Shown here one piece after another: positions 9,691 to 17,365 of a DNA stretch of 64,000 nt. The stretch is taken from NCBI RefSeq assembly GCF_009901585.1, contig NZ_WXYO01000001.1, positions 124,001 to 188,000 on the forward strand, given 5' to 3'. The notes beneath the pieces were generated by a model. That model was not told the DNA's origin. It ran no database searches and worked only from the letters and a program-made list of their open reading frames with translations. A program made the translations under genes and the position numbers. How positions within the stretch are numbered: position 1 is the stretch's first letter; every line of letters starts with the position of its first letter. The stretch comes from Poritiphilus flavus. GTDB lineage: Bacteria > Bacteroidota > Bacteroidia > Flavobacteriales > Flavobacteriaceae.

Positions 9691-12600
9691 TTAGAATCCA
9701 AAATTTAACGATATCCCAAGAGACCTGGTAGTCGGAGGAGCAAAAGCCTCACGTCCTTCTGCCGAGTTATCAAGCGAAGTAACTGCCTCGGGGTCTACAT
9801 TTTCGGCCTTATTTGACAGAAAGAAAAGATTTCGGCCAACAATTGACACGTTAGCAGACTTTAAAAAGGTTTTATCCAGCAAACTAGTTGGAACTGTATA
9901 TCCTATAACAAGTTCTCTCAATCTGATGTTCGAGGCATCTCTTACAAATGCTTCACCTACCGGGGTATTTCTACCTCCAACAACATTCCAAAGCGATTCT
10001 GCCGTGGTAGCTGTAGTATTCGGAGCACCGGTTTCGTCAACCGCTGTTTCCCCCGCAAAAATGTTATCACCGAATACCAGGCCACCTTCGCGTCCCTGAG
10101 TGGTGTAATCAAGTAAGCCATCGGCTGCTAAAATAGCTTCGGAGAAAGAGGCAATGGTTCCACCCTGACGGATATCGATCAATGCACTTAAGTTGAAGTT
10201 TTTATATCTGAAGGAGTTTCTGATACCCCCGAGCCAATCCGGGTTAAAGTTGGCAATTTGCACTTCGAGTCCGGGTGTAACCATGGGATTACCATTGGCA
10301 TCCACAATTACCCTACCCTGATCATCTCGCATAAAGCCTCGAGAATACACATCTCCAAATTCACCGCCTTTAACCAGTCTATACTCCCGAATAAAGTCTG
10401 TACCGATGATGATCTCATCTACCTGACCATCCAGGACCTCCAGTACTTCACTTTGGTTAGACGCAAAGTTGACATCGATATTCCAGGAGAAATCCGGAGT
10501 GCTGATCGGAGTACCTCCAAGTACAATTTCTACACCGCGGTTTTGAACATCTCCACCATTTTGAAATCTAGCTGTGATTCCCGAACCTGAAGGAGTAGGT
10601 GTTTGAAAGATCTGATCAAACGTACTGGTAGTATACCAGGTAAAATCAAATCGCAGGCGATCATTTAAAAACCTTGTATCCAAACCAACCTCAAACGAGC
10701 GCGTGGTCTCAGGTCTTAAATTGGGTTCAGGTTGTATGGAATTCAAATTCAAAGAACCAGCCAGGATATCCGCTCTACGGGATAGACTAAATGGGCCGGT
10801 ATCATTACCCACTTCGGCCCAGGAACTTCTCAATTTCATATAATTCATAAAATCCGGCAACTCTACGAGGTCGCTGATGACCGCCGTAAGACCAACAGAA
10901 GGATAAAAATAAGATCTGTTATCCTCTGGAAGTGTAGAACTCCAGTCATTCCTTGCCGTTAAATTGAGAAATATAGCGTCCTTATAGGAGAACTCACCAA
11001 AGGCATAAACGGATTGTACTTCGAATTTATCAAATGCCTCGGTGGCCGTCGGGTCGGAGGTATTACTTAAGGCAAAGAAATTCTCAATGGTAAAGTTGCT
11101 ACCAGTACCTGTTAATTCAGAGAATTCAAAAACCCTTTGGTTAGCACCGGCGCTAACGTCAATTTTAAAATCATCAGTTATCTGTTTGTTGTAATTGATC
11201 AGCACGTCTGTGTTCCAGTCGTATACGGTATTGTCGTTCTTCCTATACTGACCAAATTGAGCTACGGTATAGGTATCATTATACCACAGTTGTTCTTCGG
11301 TCCTATTTGTTCTGTCAATGGCAGATCTACCTAATATAGAAAGGTCATCCGTAATCTGGTATTTAAGGGAGAAAAGCCCAAGAAGTCTTTCATCCAATCT
11401 TGGATTCAGGACGTTGTTGATTGTCCAATACGGATTACCCCCACCATTAAATCGTGGAAGAAAATAGTGTTGCCTTAACTTTCCTTCGTCATTAATAAAC
11501 TGAAAATGTTCAATATCACTGCTTCTGATATTTCTGGGTAGAATATAAAGGTACCTCAACGGGTTATCGAAGCCTTCACCTGTGGCCAGCACATTGGAAA
11601 AGTCATCCCGAATATAATTGATCTTAGCATCTATCTGAAGCCTGTCCGTAATGTCTGAGACTATTCTGGCGTTCAAGCTGTGGCGGTTCAGATCATTGTT
11701 GGGAATGATCCCACCGGCATTTGTAAAAGTGTAACCAATATACGCACTGGTGTCTTCTTTATTAATATTTACACCAAGACTGGTTGCGAGCTGATGCCCG
11801 GTACGGAAAAAGTCTTCAACATTGTCTTCCTGAGGAGAAAAAGCATAAGTTCCTCCAAAATCGGCAAAATTCGGATCGATAGACCAGTGATCCACCTGGC
11901 TGCCATCCAGCCTTGGACCCCATGAGGTTGTCGCTGTCGGGGAATAAGATCCTGCTGAACCCTGACCATACTCGTTTTGATAATTCAACAAAAATATCGC
12001 GTCGTCAAAAGTCGTTGTAAATCCAACATTCGCAGAGACTCCAGGTTCTCCACGTCTTCCGGTTTTAGTTGTAACGATAATCGCTCCGTTGTTCGCCCGG
12101 CTACCGTACAATGCCGCCGCGTTCGCACCTCTTAGAACGGAAATGTTCTCAATATCATCCGGGCTTATATTTGAGATATCCCCATTCAAGAGAATTCCAT
12201 CCACTACATATAACGGCTGACTACTACCTGCAATAGACCTGTTACCTCTTAAGAGCACTTTGTTACCTGATCCAACACCTGTAGATCCTGTTGTCACCGA
12301 TAGACCCGCGACTTTACCACTAAGTGCACTTAATACGTTGACGGCTCTGGCTTGTGTCAACTCCTCGGTACTAACTCCTTGAGTCGCATAGGTAAGGGCT
12401 TTTCTTTGCCGTTCAATACCTAAAGCCGTTACCACAACCTCGTCCAGTTGACTTGCATCCTCACGCATCTGAATATCAACAGTATTTGATGTTCCTACAG
12501 TAGCACTTTGAGTACCCATACCGACATAGGAAAAAACCAGTACGGCTCCTTCCGAAACCTCAATGGTGAAATTCCCGTCAAAATCAGTTTGAGTCCCGTT

Positions 12601-12747
12601 TGTAGTACCCTGTTCCACCACACTAACACCTGGAAGGGGGGTTCCGTCTCCCGCAAAGGTAACAGTTCCTGTTACGGTCTTTGTCTGTGCCAGCAAGGGA
12701 TAAGTCCCGAATACCAGCAACACAATTAATAGCAGTTTTTTACACAT
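9691..12747 (-). CDS. susC: SusC/RagA-family TonB-linked outer-membrane transporter
   Basis: This 1018-residue protein has a signal peptide (ending TYPLLAQ), a carboxypeptidase-regulatory-like beta domain (about 24-95, containing FDGNFTIEVSEGAVLVFSYVG), a TonB-box region (LDEVVVTALG), a plug domain (about 110-225, with LRGNRSIAGSSQPLYVVDG) and a 22-strand-type barrel ending in the aromatic terminus SLNFGF. All are typical of SusC. It transports oligosaccharides or similar ligands across the outer membrane, powered by TonB-ExbBD. The gene is preceded by a 352-base leader that holds two perfect palindromes, and a LacI-type regulator gene lies upstream on the same strand. Length is normal for the family. 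The substrate is not predictable here. Confidence 0.95.
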   Translation of the reverse strand: MCKKLLLIVLLVFGTYPLLAQTKTVTGTVTFAGDGTPLPGVSVVEQGTTNGTQTDFDGNFTIEVSEGAVLVFSYVGMGTQSATVGTSNTVDIQMREDASQLDEVVVTALGIERQRKALTYATQGVSTEELTQARAVNVLSALSGKVAGLSVTTGSTGVGSGNKVLLRGNRSIAGSSQPLYVVDGILLNGDISNISPDDIENISVLRGANAAALYGSRANNGAIIVTTKTGRRGEPGVSANVGFTTTFDDAIFLLNYQNEYGQGSAGSYSPTATTSWGPRLDGSQVDHWSIDPNFADFGGTYAFSPQEDNVEDFFRTGHQLATSLGVNINKEDTSAYIGYTFTNAGGIIPNNDLNRHSLNARIVSDITDRLQIDAKINYIRDDFSNVLATGEGFDNPLRYLYILPRNIRSSDIEHFQFINDEGKLRQHYFLPRFNGGGNPYWTINNVLNPRLDERLLGLFSLKYQITDDLSILGRSAIDRTNRTEEQLWYNDTYTVAQFGQYRKNDNTVYDWNTDVLINYNKQITDDFKIDVSAGANQRVFEFSELTGTGSNFTIENFFALSNTSDPTATEAFDKFEVQSVYAFGEFSYKDAIFLNLTARNDWSSTLPEDNRSYFYPSVGLTAVISDLVELPDFMNYMKLRSSWAEVGNDTGPFSLSRRADILAGSLNLNSIQPEPNLRPETTRSFEVGLDTRFLNDRLRFDFTWYTTSTFDQIFQTPTPSGSGITARFQNGGDVQNRGVEIVLGGTPISTPDFSWNIDVNFASNQSEVLEVLDGQVDEIIIGTDFIREYRLVKGGEFGDVYSRGFMRDDQGRVIVDANGNPMVTPGLEVQIANFNPDWLGGIRNSFRYKNFNLSALIDIRQGGTIASFSEAILAADGLLDYTTQGREGGLVFGDNIFAGETAVDETGAPNTTATTAESLWNVVGGRNTPVGEAFVRDASNIRLRELVIGYTVPTSLLDKTFLKSANVSIVGRNLFFLSNKAENVDPEAVTSLDNSAEGREAFAPPTTRSLGISLNFGF

Positions 12748-12807
12748 AGTGTCCTTGTTTAAGTTAGTAAGTCATTTTTTAGGTTGCGATTTAAACTATT
12801 TATCAGT

Positions 12808-12823
12808 TCTCAATCGATTGAGA
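12808..12823. promoter_or_regulatory. Perfect 16-base palindrome, candidate LacI-family operator (proximal)
   Basis: TCTCAATCGATTGAGA is a perfect palindrome with a central CG inside AATCGATT, which fits the AAnCGnTT core common to LacI-family operators. It sits about 60 bases upstream of the susC start, downstream of the LacI-type regulator gene. Its position close to the gene would suit repression or an anti-activation role. Confidence 0.6.
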
Positions 12824-12891
12824 TATGCATATAGCCCACTTAATTTTCAGTTAAATTAGGATTTTTTTTCAATTTAACATCATTTTCCAAC

Positions 12892-12915
12892 AAAAATGTG
12901 CTCGAGCACATTTTT
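12892..12915. promoter_or_regulatory. Perfect 24-base palindrome, candidate LacI-family operator (distal)
   Basis: The sequence is fully self-complementary over 24 bases: five A residues, the core TGTGCTCGAGCACA, and five T residues. It is CG-centred like LacI-family operators. It lies about 145 bases upstream of susC, a distance that would suit activation or looping with the second palindrome at 12808-12823. A terminator is less likely because there is no loop and it is about 185 bases after the regulator stop. Confidence 0.6.
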
Positions 12916-13099
12916 ATATGGAATTTATAATGTCAAAAAATCAACGATTTCAACATCAAATCAAAGGAGTCTTAAATGTTTCGCTTTTTGCTTAAACAGA
13001 TTTTCTTCCATTAAATATAACAAATCTGTTGTAATAAAAAAAAGAAAGGAAAGGCCCCTAATTCAAGAGCCGAAACGCCAATCTTAAACAAAATAGAGA

Positions 13100-14140
13100 T
13101 TAGTTCAGGTAGTATTTGAGATTTTCCGAGGTAACCACATCTATAGGGAGCAATTTCTGAGACGGAATAGGCTTTCCGAACAAAAAGTGATCGGCCAGTT
13201 GCCCGATCCCTAAATAGGCCTGGCTTCTGGGCTTCTGATGAATCAGGAAGTCGATGCCACCTTTTTTGATATGACGGATGTTCTCATCCAGCAAGTCGTA
13301 ACCCACAACAATGATATCCGCCCCGATCTCCTGAAGTACTTCGACCAGCATATGCGCCTTGGAATTCGTGATGAACAGAGCGCTGAGTTCAGGATGTGCC
13401 TTGATGAATTCAATGGCCTGGGTCTCAAAATCCGTAGAAACCTCTGTACTCAGATCCTGGGTGATGATCTGTAGTTCTTTTTCGGGATGGCTGGTGAAAT
13501 AACTTTTGAACCCCTTTTCCTTTTGCTGCATATGAGGTTCCAAATTGATGTGCACTATCCCTACCGTCTTGCCCGCAGGCAACATCTTATCTATCAGGCT
13601 TGCGGCTACCCGGCCACTTTGGAAAAGATCCTGCCCTATGAAATTTTCATTGTGTAAACGGTCGATGACATTGTTGAACGAAGCCAGGACTTTTCCTTCA
13701 TCCTGGCACTTTTGCAATACCTTCAGAGACTCATTTTGAAAAAGTGGCGCCATTAATATTGCATCGGGATTTGTTCCCAGGGCTTCCTTAGACTTTTCGA
13801 TGAAGGAAGCGGCCTCATTGGGATGGTAAAAATACGGCTCTATCATAACCCCAAAGGGAATGAACTCCTCACTGGCCTGGACGATCCCTTCCTGAGCAGG
13901 ACCCCAATAGGGATCAATTTCAGGATCAGGCAGTATTACGCATATACCATAGACCTTATTGTTCTTTAGGTTTCTGGCAATAGGGTTTGGGTGGTAATCA
14001 ATTTTCTTGAGAACTTCATTAACCTTCTCATAAGCCTTCTGAGAAACCTTTCCCCTATTGTGCAACACCCGGTCTACCGTTCCCTTGGAAACGCCAGCCA
14101 ATTTTGCAATATCCTTTATGGTATATTTCTTTTTGCTCAT
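13100..14140 (-). CDS. LacI-family transcriptional regulator
   Basis: This 346-residue protein has an N-terminal LacI helix-turn-helix (TIKDIAKLAGVSKGTVDRVL, about residues 7-26) and a hinge helix segment PNPIARNLKN. The effector domain is a periplasmic-binding-protein fold (about 62-346), with segments typical of the ribose/galactose sensor type (for example VYGICVILPDPEIDPYWG and GKTVGIVHIN). It probably senses a sugar and controls the downstream susCD locus, as two CG-centred palindromes lie between them. The gene is on the same strand as susC. The small plus-strand gene at 14285 is divergent. Ligand and activator/repressor mode are unknown. Confidence 0.9.
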   Translation of the reverse strand: MSKKKYTIKDIAKLAGVSKGTVDRVLHNRGKVSQKAYEKVNEVLKKIDYHPNPIARNLKNNKVYGICVILPDPEIDPYWGPAQEGIVQASEEFIPFGVMIEPYFYHPNEAASFIEKSKEALGTNPDAILMAPLFQNESLKVLQKCQDEGKVLASFNNVIDRLHNENFIGQDLFQSGRVAASLIDKMLPAGKTVGIVHINLEPHMQQKEKGFKSYFTSHPEKELQIITQDLSTEVSTDFETQAIEFIKAHPELSALFITNSKAHMLVEVLQEIGADIIVVGYDLLDENIRHIKKGGIDFLIHQKPRSQAYLGIGQLADHFLFGKPIPSQKLLPIDVVTSENLKYYLN

Positions 14141-14284
14141 TCAAGAATTTTTGGAAAGACTTTGGGCCTGCATGAAGAAAAACCCATGCCGTGCAATATA
14201 GAGAATCTCTTTTTAACAAGGAAAATCCTGTTAGGATTCTATTAACAGCAGCATATTGGATTTTTAGATAATTTAGAAATAAAA

Positions 14285-14497
14285 ATGCGCAATCCTTCCG
14301 TATTCTGGATCAGTTTACCCACCTTGGTTTTAATATTGGTAACCGTAATGGCTACTTTGGGAGCCAGATTTCATTGGATATTTTATTTAACTGTCTTCGG
14401 GCAGTTCCTGTTGGTTTTTGTGGTTTACAGAGTATTAAAAGCTCCATATAATTCCAACAAGACATTTAAGGACTTCTACGAGGACCATTCGATATAG
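14285..14497 (+). CDS. Small two-helix membrane protein of unknown function
   Basis: This 70-residue protein has two predicted membrane helices (about residues 7-25 and 30-48) followed by a short charged tail (KTFKDFYEDHS). The hydrophobic-then-charged layout is typical of a real small membrane protein. I do not recognise the family. It lies between the divergent LacI-type gene and the copper ATPase gene, but the candidate Fnr-like promoter at 14621 starts downstream, so it is probably not part of the cbb3 unit. Confidence 0.6.
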   Translation: MRNPSVFWISLPTLVLILVTVMATLGARFHWIFYLTVFGQFLLVFVVYRVLKAPYNSNKTFKDFYEDHSI

Positions 14498-14620
14498 CTG
14501 GTGTCGCGGCTGGCACTACGGAATGTGGCGCGAGTGGATTAGAATTGATGCTGTTTGTTTTGAGGCCTTCTTTTTAGCTTGGCGCTGATACAGCTACCAA
14601 AAACTGAGTCGCTCCAAAGC

Positions 14621-14663
14621 TGACATTTGTCATAGAATATGTCTTTCAGGCTTTAGAGATTTG
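14621..14663 (+). promoter_or_regulatory. Fnr-like promoter of the copper ATPase gene
   Basis: TGACATTTGTCA (14621-14632) matches TGAYnnnnRTCA, like half-sites of the Crp/Fnr family. Exactly 23 bases later comes GAGATTTG (14656-14663), one mismatch from the TAnnTTTG -7 box. The same spacing occurs at three other promoters in the window. Transcription would start near 14667. Confidence 0.65.
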
Positions 14664-14681
14664 CTGCCAGGTAGTAAGCAA

Positions 14682-17090
14682 ATGTCTATGGACACGACCA
14701 AATGTTATCATTGTGGTGATCGTTGTGATGCACAACATCTGAAGTTTGATAAAAAAAATTTTTGTTGCAATGGATGTAAAACGGTCTATGAGATTTTTCG
14801 ACTTAATGATCTATCCGCTTATTACGACCTACAGTCGGCTGCTGGTACCGCTCCAAAGGCGGTTCAGGGAAAGTACGATTATCTCGATACTCCTGATATT
14901 GTTGAAAGACTGATCGATTTTCAGGACGATCAGTTCCAGATCATCACCCTTCTCATCCCGCAAATTCACTGTAGTTCCTGTGTTTGGGTCCTGGAAAACC
15001 TCAACAAATTATCTGCTGGTATTACCCATTCGCAAGTCAACTTCCCAAAGAAAGAAGTCAGGATTACTTACAAACATCAGGCCTTATCATTGAAGGAGCT
15101 GGTATACCTTCTTGCGAAAATCGGATATGAGCCAACAATTTCACTTCAAAACTATGAGGCTGCCAGACAAAAAACTGACCGTCAGCTGATATACAAGCTT
15201 GGTGTAGCTGGTTTCGCCTTTGGAAATGTGATGTTCCTGTCTTTCCCGGAATACTTTGATCTGTACGCAGGCCAAGGCGGATCTGAATTCTGGTTGGAAC
15301 AGTACAAGGGATTGTTCCGATGGCTGATGTTCTTTTTCTCAGTTCCGGTAGTATTGTACGCCGCAAGGGACTACTTCAGATCTGCCTACAAAGGGCTGAG
15401 GGCAAAGTTGTTGAATATTGATGTCCCTATTGCTCTCGGTATAACCGTATTGTTCCTGCGAAGCACATTCGATATTGCCCTGGACTGGGGCAGCGGATAC
15501 TTTGACAGTCTTACGGGCCTGGTCTTCTTTTTACTGTTGGGCAAGTTCTTTCAACAAAAAACATATGCCTTCCTCTCCTTTGAGCGAGACTACAAATCAT
15601 ATTTCCCCCTGGCTGTAACCCGTATCTCTCCTAAAGATCAAAGCGAAGAGTCTGTACAACTTTACAAGATCAAAAAAGGAGATCACCTGCTTATCCGGAA
15701 TGAAGAGATTATTCCGGCAGACAGTATTTTACACAGCGGAAGCGCTACCATAGACTATAGCTTTGTGACCGGAGAGTCCATCCCCATTGCCAAAAGCGCA
15801 GGAGAGAAATTGTTCGCCGGAGGAAAGCAACTGGGAGGGGCCATAGAATTGGAAGTAGTCAAGCCGGTTTCAAACAGTTATCTCACTTCACTTTGGCAAA
15901 GCAATGTTTTTAAACAGGAGAAAACCACCCGATTTCAAAATATAACGGACAGCATTGGAAAACGCTTTACGATTGCCGTTCTTTCCATTGCCACCATCGC
16001 GGCAGCCTTCTGGATGGTTTACGACCCCGGCAAGGTCATGAACGTTTTCACAGCCGTGCTCATCATTGCATGCCCCTGTGCTATAGCCCTGGCTGCTCCA
16101 TTTAGTCTTGGCAACATATTGCGCATCTTCGGAAAACACGGTTTTTATCTTAAGAATACACAAACGATAGAACAACTTGCTCAGGCAGATACGGGAATAT
16201 TCGACAAGACAGGAACTATTAGCTCAACTCACAAAAGCAGCATCTCCTATGACGGTTTGGTTCTAAACGAACAGGAAGCCTCATTGCTAAAAAATACCCT
16301 AAGGTCTTCCAGTCATCCCCTGAGTAGAAAGCTATATGCCTTTTTGGCTGATCAGAATATTGGGACCCTTGATGATTTCAGTGAAGTTCCCGGATTTGGG
16401 ATTGAAGGCTTTCAGGACGATGAACACATTAAAGTAGGTTCGGCCAATTTTGTCGGGAGGCCGGATGAGGCTCTGCAGAATGATACCGCTATACATATTA
16501 ACGCTAACGACAATTATAAGGGCCGCTTCCTGTTTCGGAACGAATACCGGCCCGAACTGGCCGAAGTCTTTGAGACGCTTACTTATGATATGAACCTGGA
16601 TCTGACGGTCTTATCCGGGGATAACGAAGGAGAAAGAAATACCCTGGAAAAACTACTCCCCGGTAACACCAGAATGTTCTTCAAACAAAAACCCGAAGAT
16701 AAAATGCAATTTATCCGCGCGTTACAGTCCAGAGACAAAAAAGTACTCATGGTAGGTGATGGACTTAACGATGCAGGGGCCCTGGCTCAGAGCAATGTAG
16801 GAATTGCGGTTTCGGAGGATATCAATGTGTTTTCTCCAGCATGTGATGGTATCCTGGAGGCCTCGGGCTTCGGAAAGCTGCCAGAATATATTAAGGTATC
16901 CAGAAAAGCCCTGGGAGTAGTAAAACTGTGTTTTATCCTCTCCTTAATGTATAACATCGTAGGGCTCTATTTTGCTGTTACCGGTCAATTACAGCCCGTA
17001 ATAGCCGCCATATTAATGCCCCTGAGTTCCATTTCAGTGGTGGCCTTTGCAACTGCTGCAACCAGTTTTGTAGCCAGGAAAATAAAGTAA
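14682..17090 (+). CDS. ccoI: Copper-translocating P-type ATPase for cbb3 oxidase assembly (CcoI/FixI type)
   Basis: This roughly 802-residue P1B-type ATPase exports copper to the periplasmic side for assembly of cbb3 cytochrome oxidase. The N terminus has a cysteine-rich metal-binding region (CYHCGDRCD ... CCNGC), then an HMA-like segment with CSSC near residue 97. Membrane helices follow, with the ion-site motif CPC (about residue 464), the phosphorylation motif DKTGT (about 508) and the hinge GDGLNDAGAL. I chose ATG at 14682 (14688 is also possible) because the longer frame's TTG at 14661 falls inside the candidate -7 box. The gene sits 73 bases ahead of ccoS, and its own Fnr-like site is upstream. 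Confidence 0.9.
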   Translation: MSMDTTKCYHCGDRCDAQHLKFDKKNFCCNGCKTVYEIFRLNDLSAYYDLQSAAGTAPKAVQGKYDYLDTPDIVERLIDFQDDQFQIITLLIPQIHCSSCVWVLENLNKLSAGITHSQVNFPKKEVRITYKHQALSLKELVYLLAKIGYEPTISLQNYEAARQKTDRQLIYKLGVAGFAFGNVMFLSFPEYFDLYAGQGGSEFWLEQYKGLFRWLMFFFSVPVVLYAARDYFRSAYKGLRAKLLNIDVPIALGITVLFLRSTFDIALDWGSGYFDSLTGLVFFLLLGKFFQQKTYAFLSFERDYKSYFPLAVTRISPKDQSEESVQLYKIKKGDHLLIRNEEIIPADSILHSGSATIDYSFVTGESIPIAKSAGEKLFAGGKQLGGAIELEVVKPVSNSYLTSLWQSNVFKQEKTTRFQNITDSIGKRFTIAVLSIATIAAAFWMVYDPGKVMNVFTAVLIIACPCAIALAAPFSLGNILRIFGKHGFYLKNTQTIEQLAQADTGIFDKTGTISSTHKSSISYDGLVLNEQEASLLKNTLRSSSHPLSRKLYAFLADQNIGTLDDFSEVPGFGIEGFQDDEHIKVGSANFVGRPDEALQNDTAIHINANDNYKGRFLFRNEYRPELAEVFETLTYDMNLDLTVLSGDNEGERNTLEKLLPGNTRMFFKQKPEDKMQFIRALQSRDKKVLMVGDGLNDAGALAQSNVGIAVSEDINVFSPACDGILEASGFGKLPEYIKVSRKALGVVKLCFILSLMYNIVGLYFAVTGQLQPVIAAILMPLSSISVVAFATAATSFVARKIK

Positions 17091-17101
17091 ATAATATTAG
17101 G

Positions 17102-17144
17102 TGATAAATGTCATTTTTTAGGGAAAGGCGTCAAAGTAGATTTA
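17102..17144 (+). promoter_or_regulatory. Fnr-like promoter of the ccoS-ccoNO operon
   Basis: TGATAAATGTCA (17102-17113) is a TGAYnnnnRTCA site. TAGATTTA (17137-17144), one mismatch from TAnnTTTG, follows after exactly 23 bases. This puts the site centre near -41.5 if transcription starts about 17148, before the ccoS start at 17164. Confidence 0.7.
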
Positions 17145-17163
17145 CCGTCAAATTCAGGTAGGT

Positions 17164-17355
17164 ATGAGTGTCATTTATGTGTTATTGGCAATAAGTCTTG
17201 TTGTAGCACTTCTTTTTTTCATTGCATTTGTATTGTCCGTCCGCAACGGTCAGTACGACGATGCCTATACACCCTCTATCCGAATGCTTTTTGAAGACGA
17301 CCTGGTAAAAGAAATGCCGGAAGATACTGATCTAAACGAAAAGAAATCCAACTAA
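17164..17355 (+). CDS. ccoS: cbb3-type oxidase assembly protein CcoS
   Basis: This 63-residue protein has one N-terminal membrane helix (about residues 2-24) and the typical SVRNGQYDDAYTP segment, where a DD pair precedes the short charged tail. CcoS is needed for cofactor insertion into cbb3 oxidase. The gene is directly followed by ccoNO after 10 bases and starts 20 bases beyond the candidate promoter box. The small size is usual for the family. Confidence 0.9.
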   Translation: MSVIYVLLAISLVVALLFFIAFVLSVRNGQYDDAYTPSIRMLFEDDLVKEMPEDTDLNEKKSN

Positions 17356-17365
17356 ATTAAAGAAT

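Larger units (their letters stand above)
12748..13099 (-). other. 352-base regulatory gap between the LacI-type gene and susC
   Basis: No reading frame here looks real. The region is AT-rich and holds two perfect CG-centred palindromes (listed separately) and, near 13026-13060, a run of T residues on the minus strand downstream of the regulator stop that could help end its transcript, though I find no strong stem. The susC promoter should lie here. A TAATTTAA stretch is the closest thing to a -7 box but is not a clean match. Confidence 0.6.

Noticed and set aside
12823-12832. ATATGCATAT palindrome next to the proximal operator candidate
   Set aside because: It is a short AT-rich palindrome of a type that arises often by chance, and it has no CG centre.
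14498-14620. Gap upstream of ccoI checked for a tRNA or small RNA
   Set aside because: No cloverleaf, conserved stem or reading frame could be found. Only the Fnr-like site at its end is supported.
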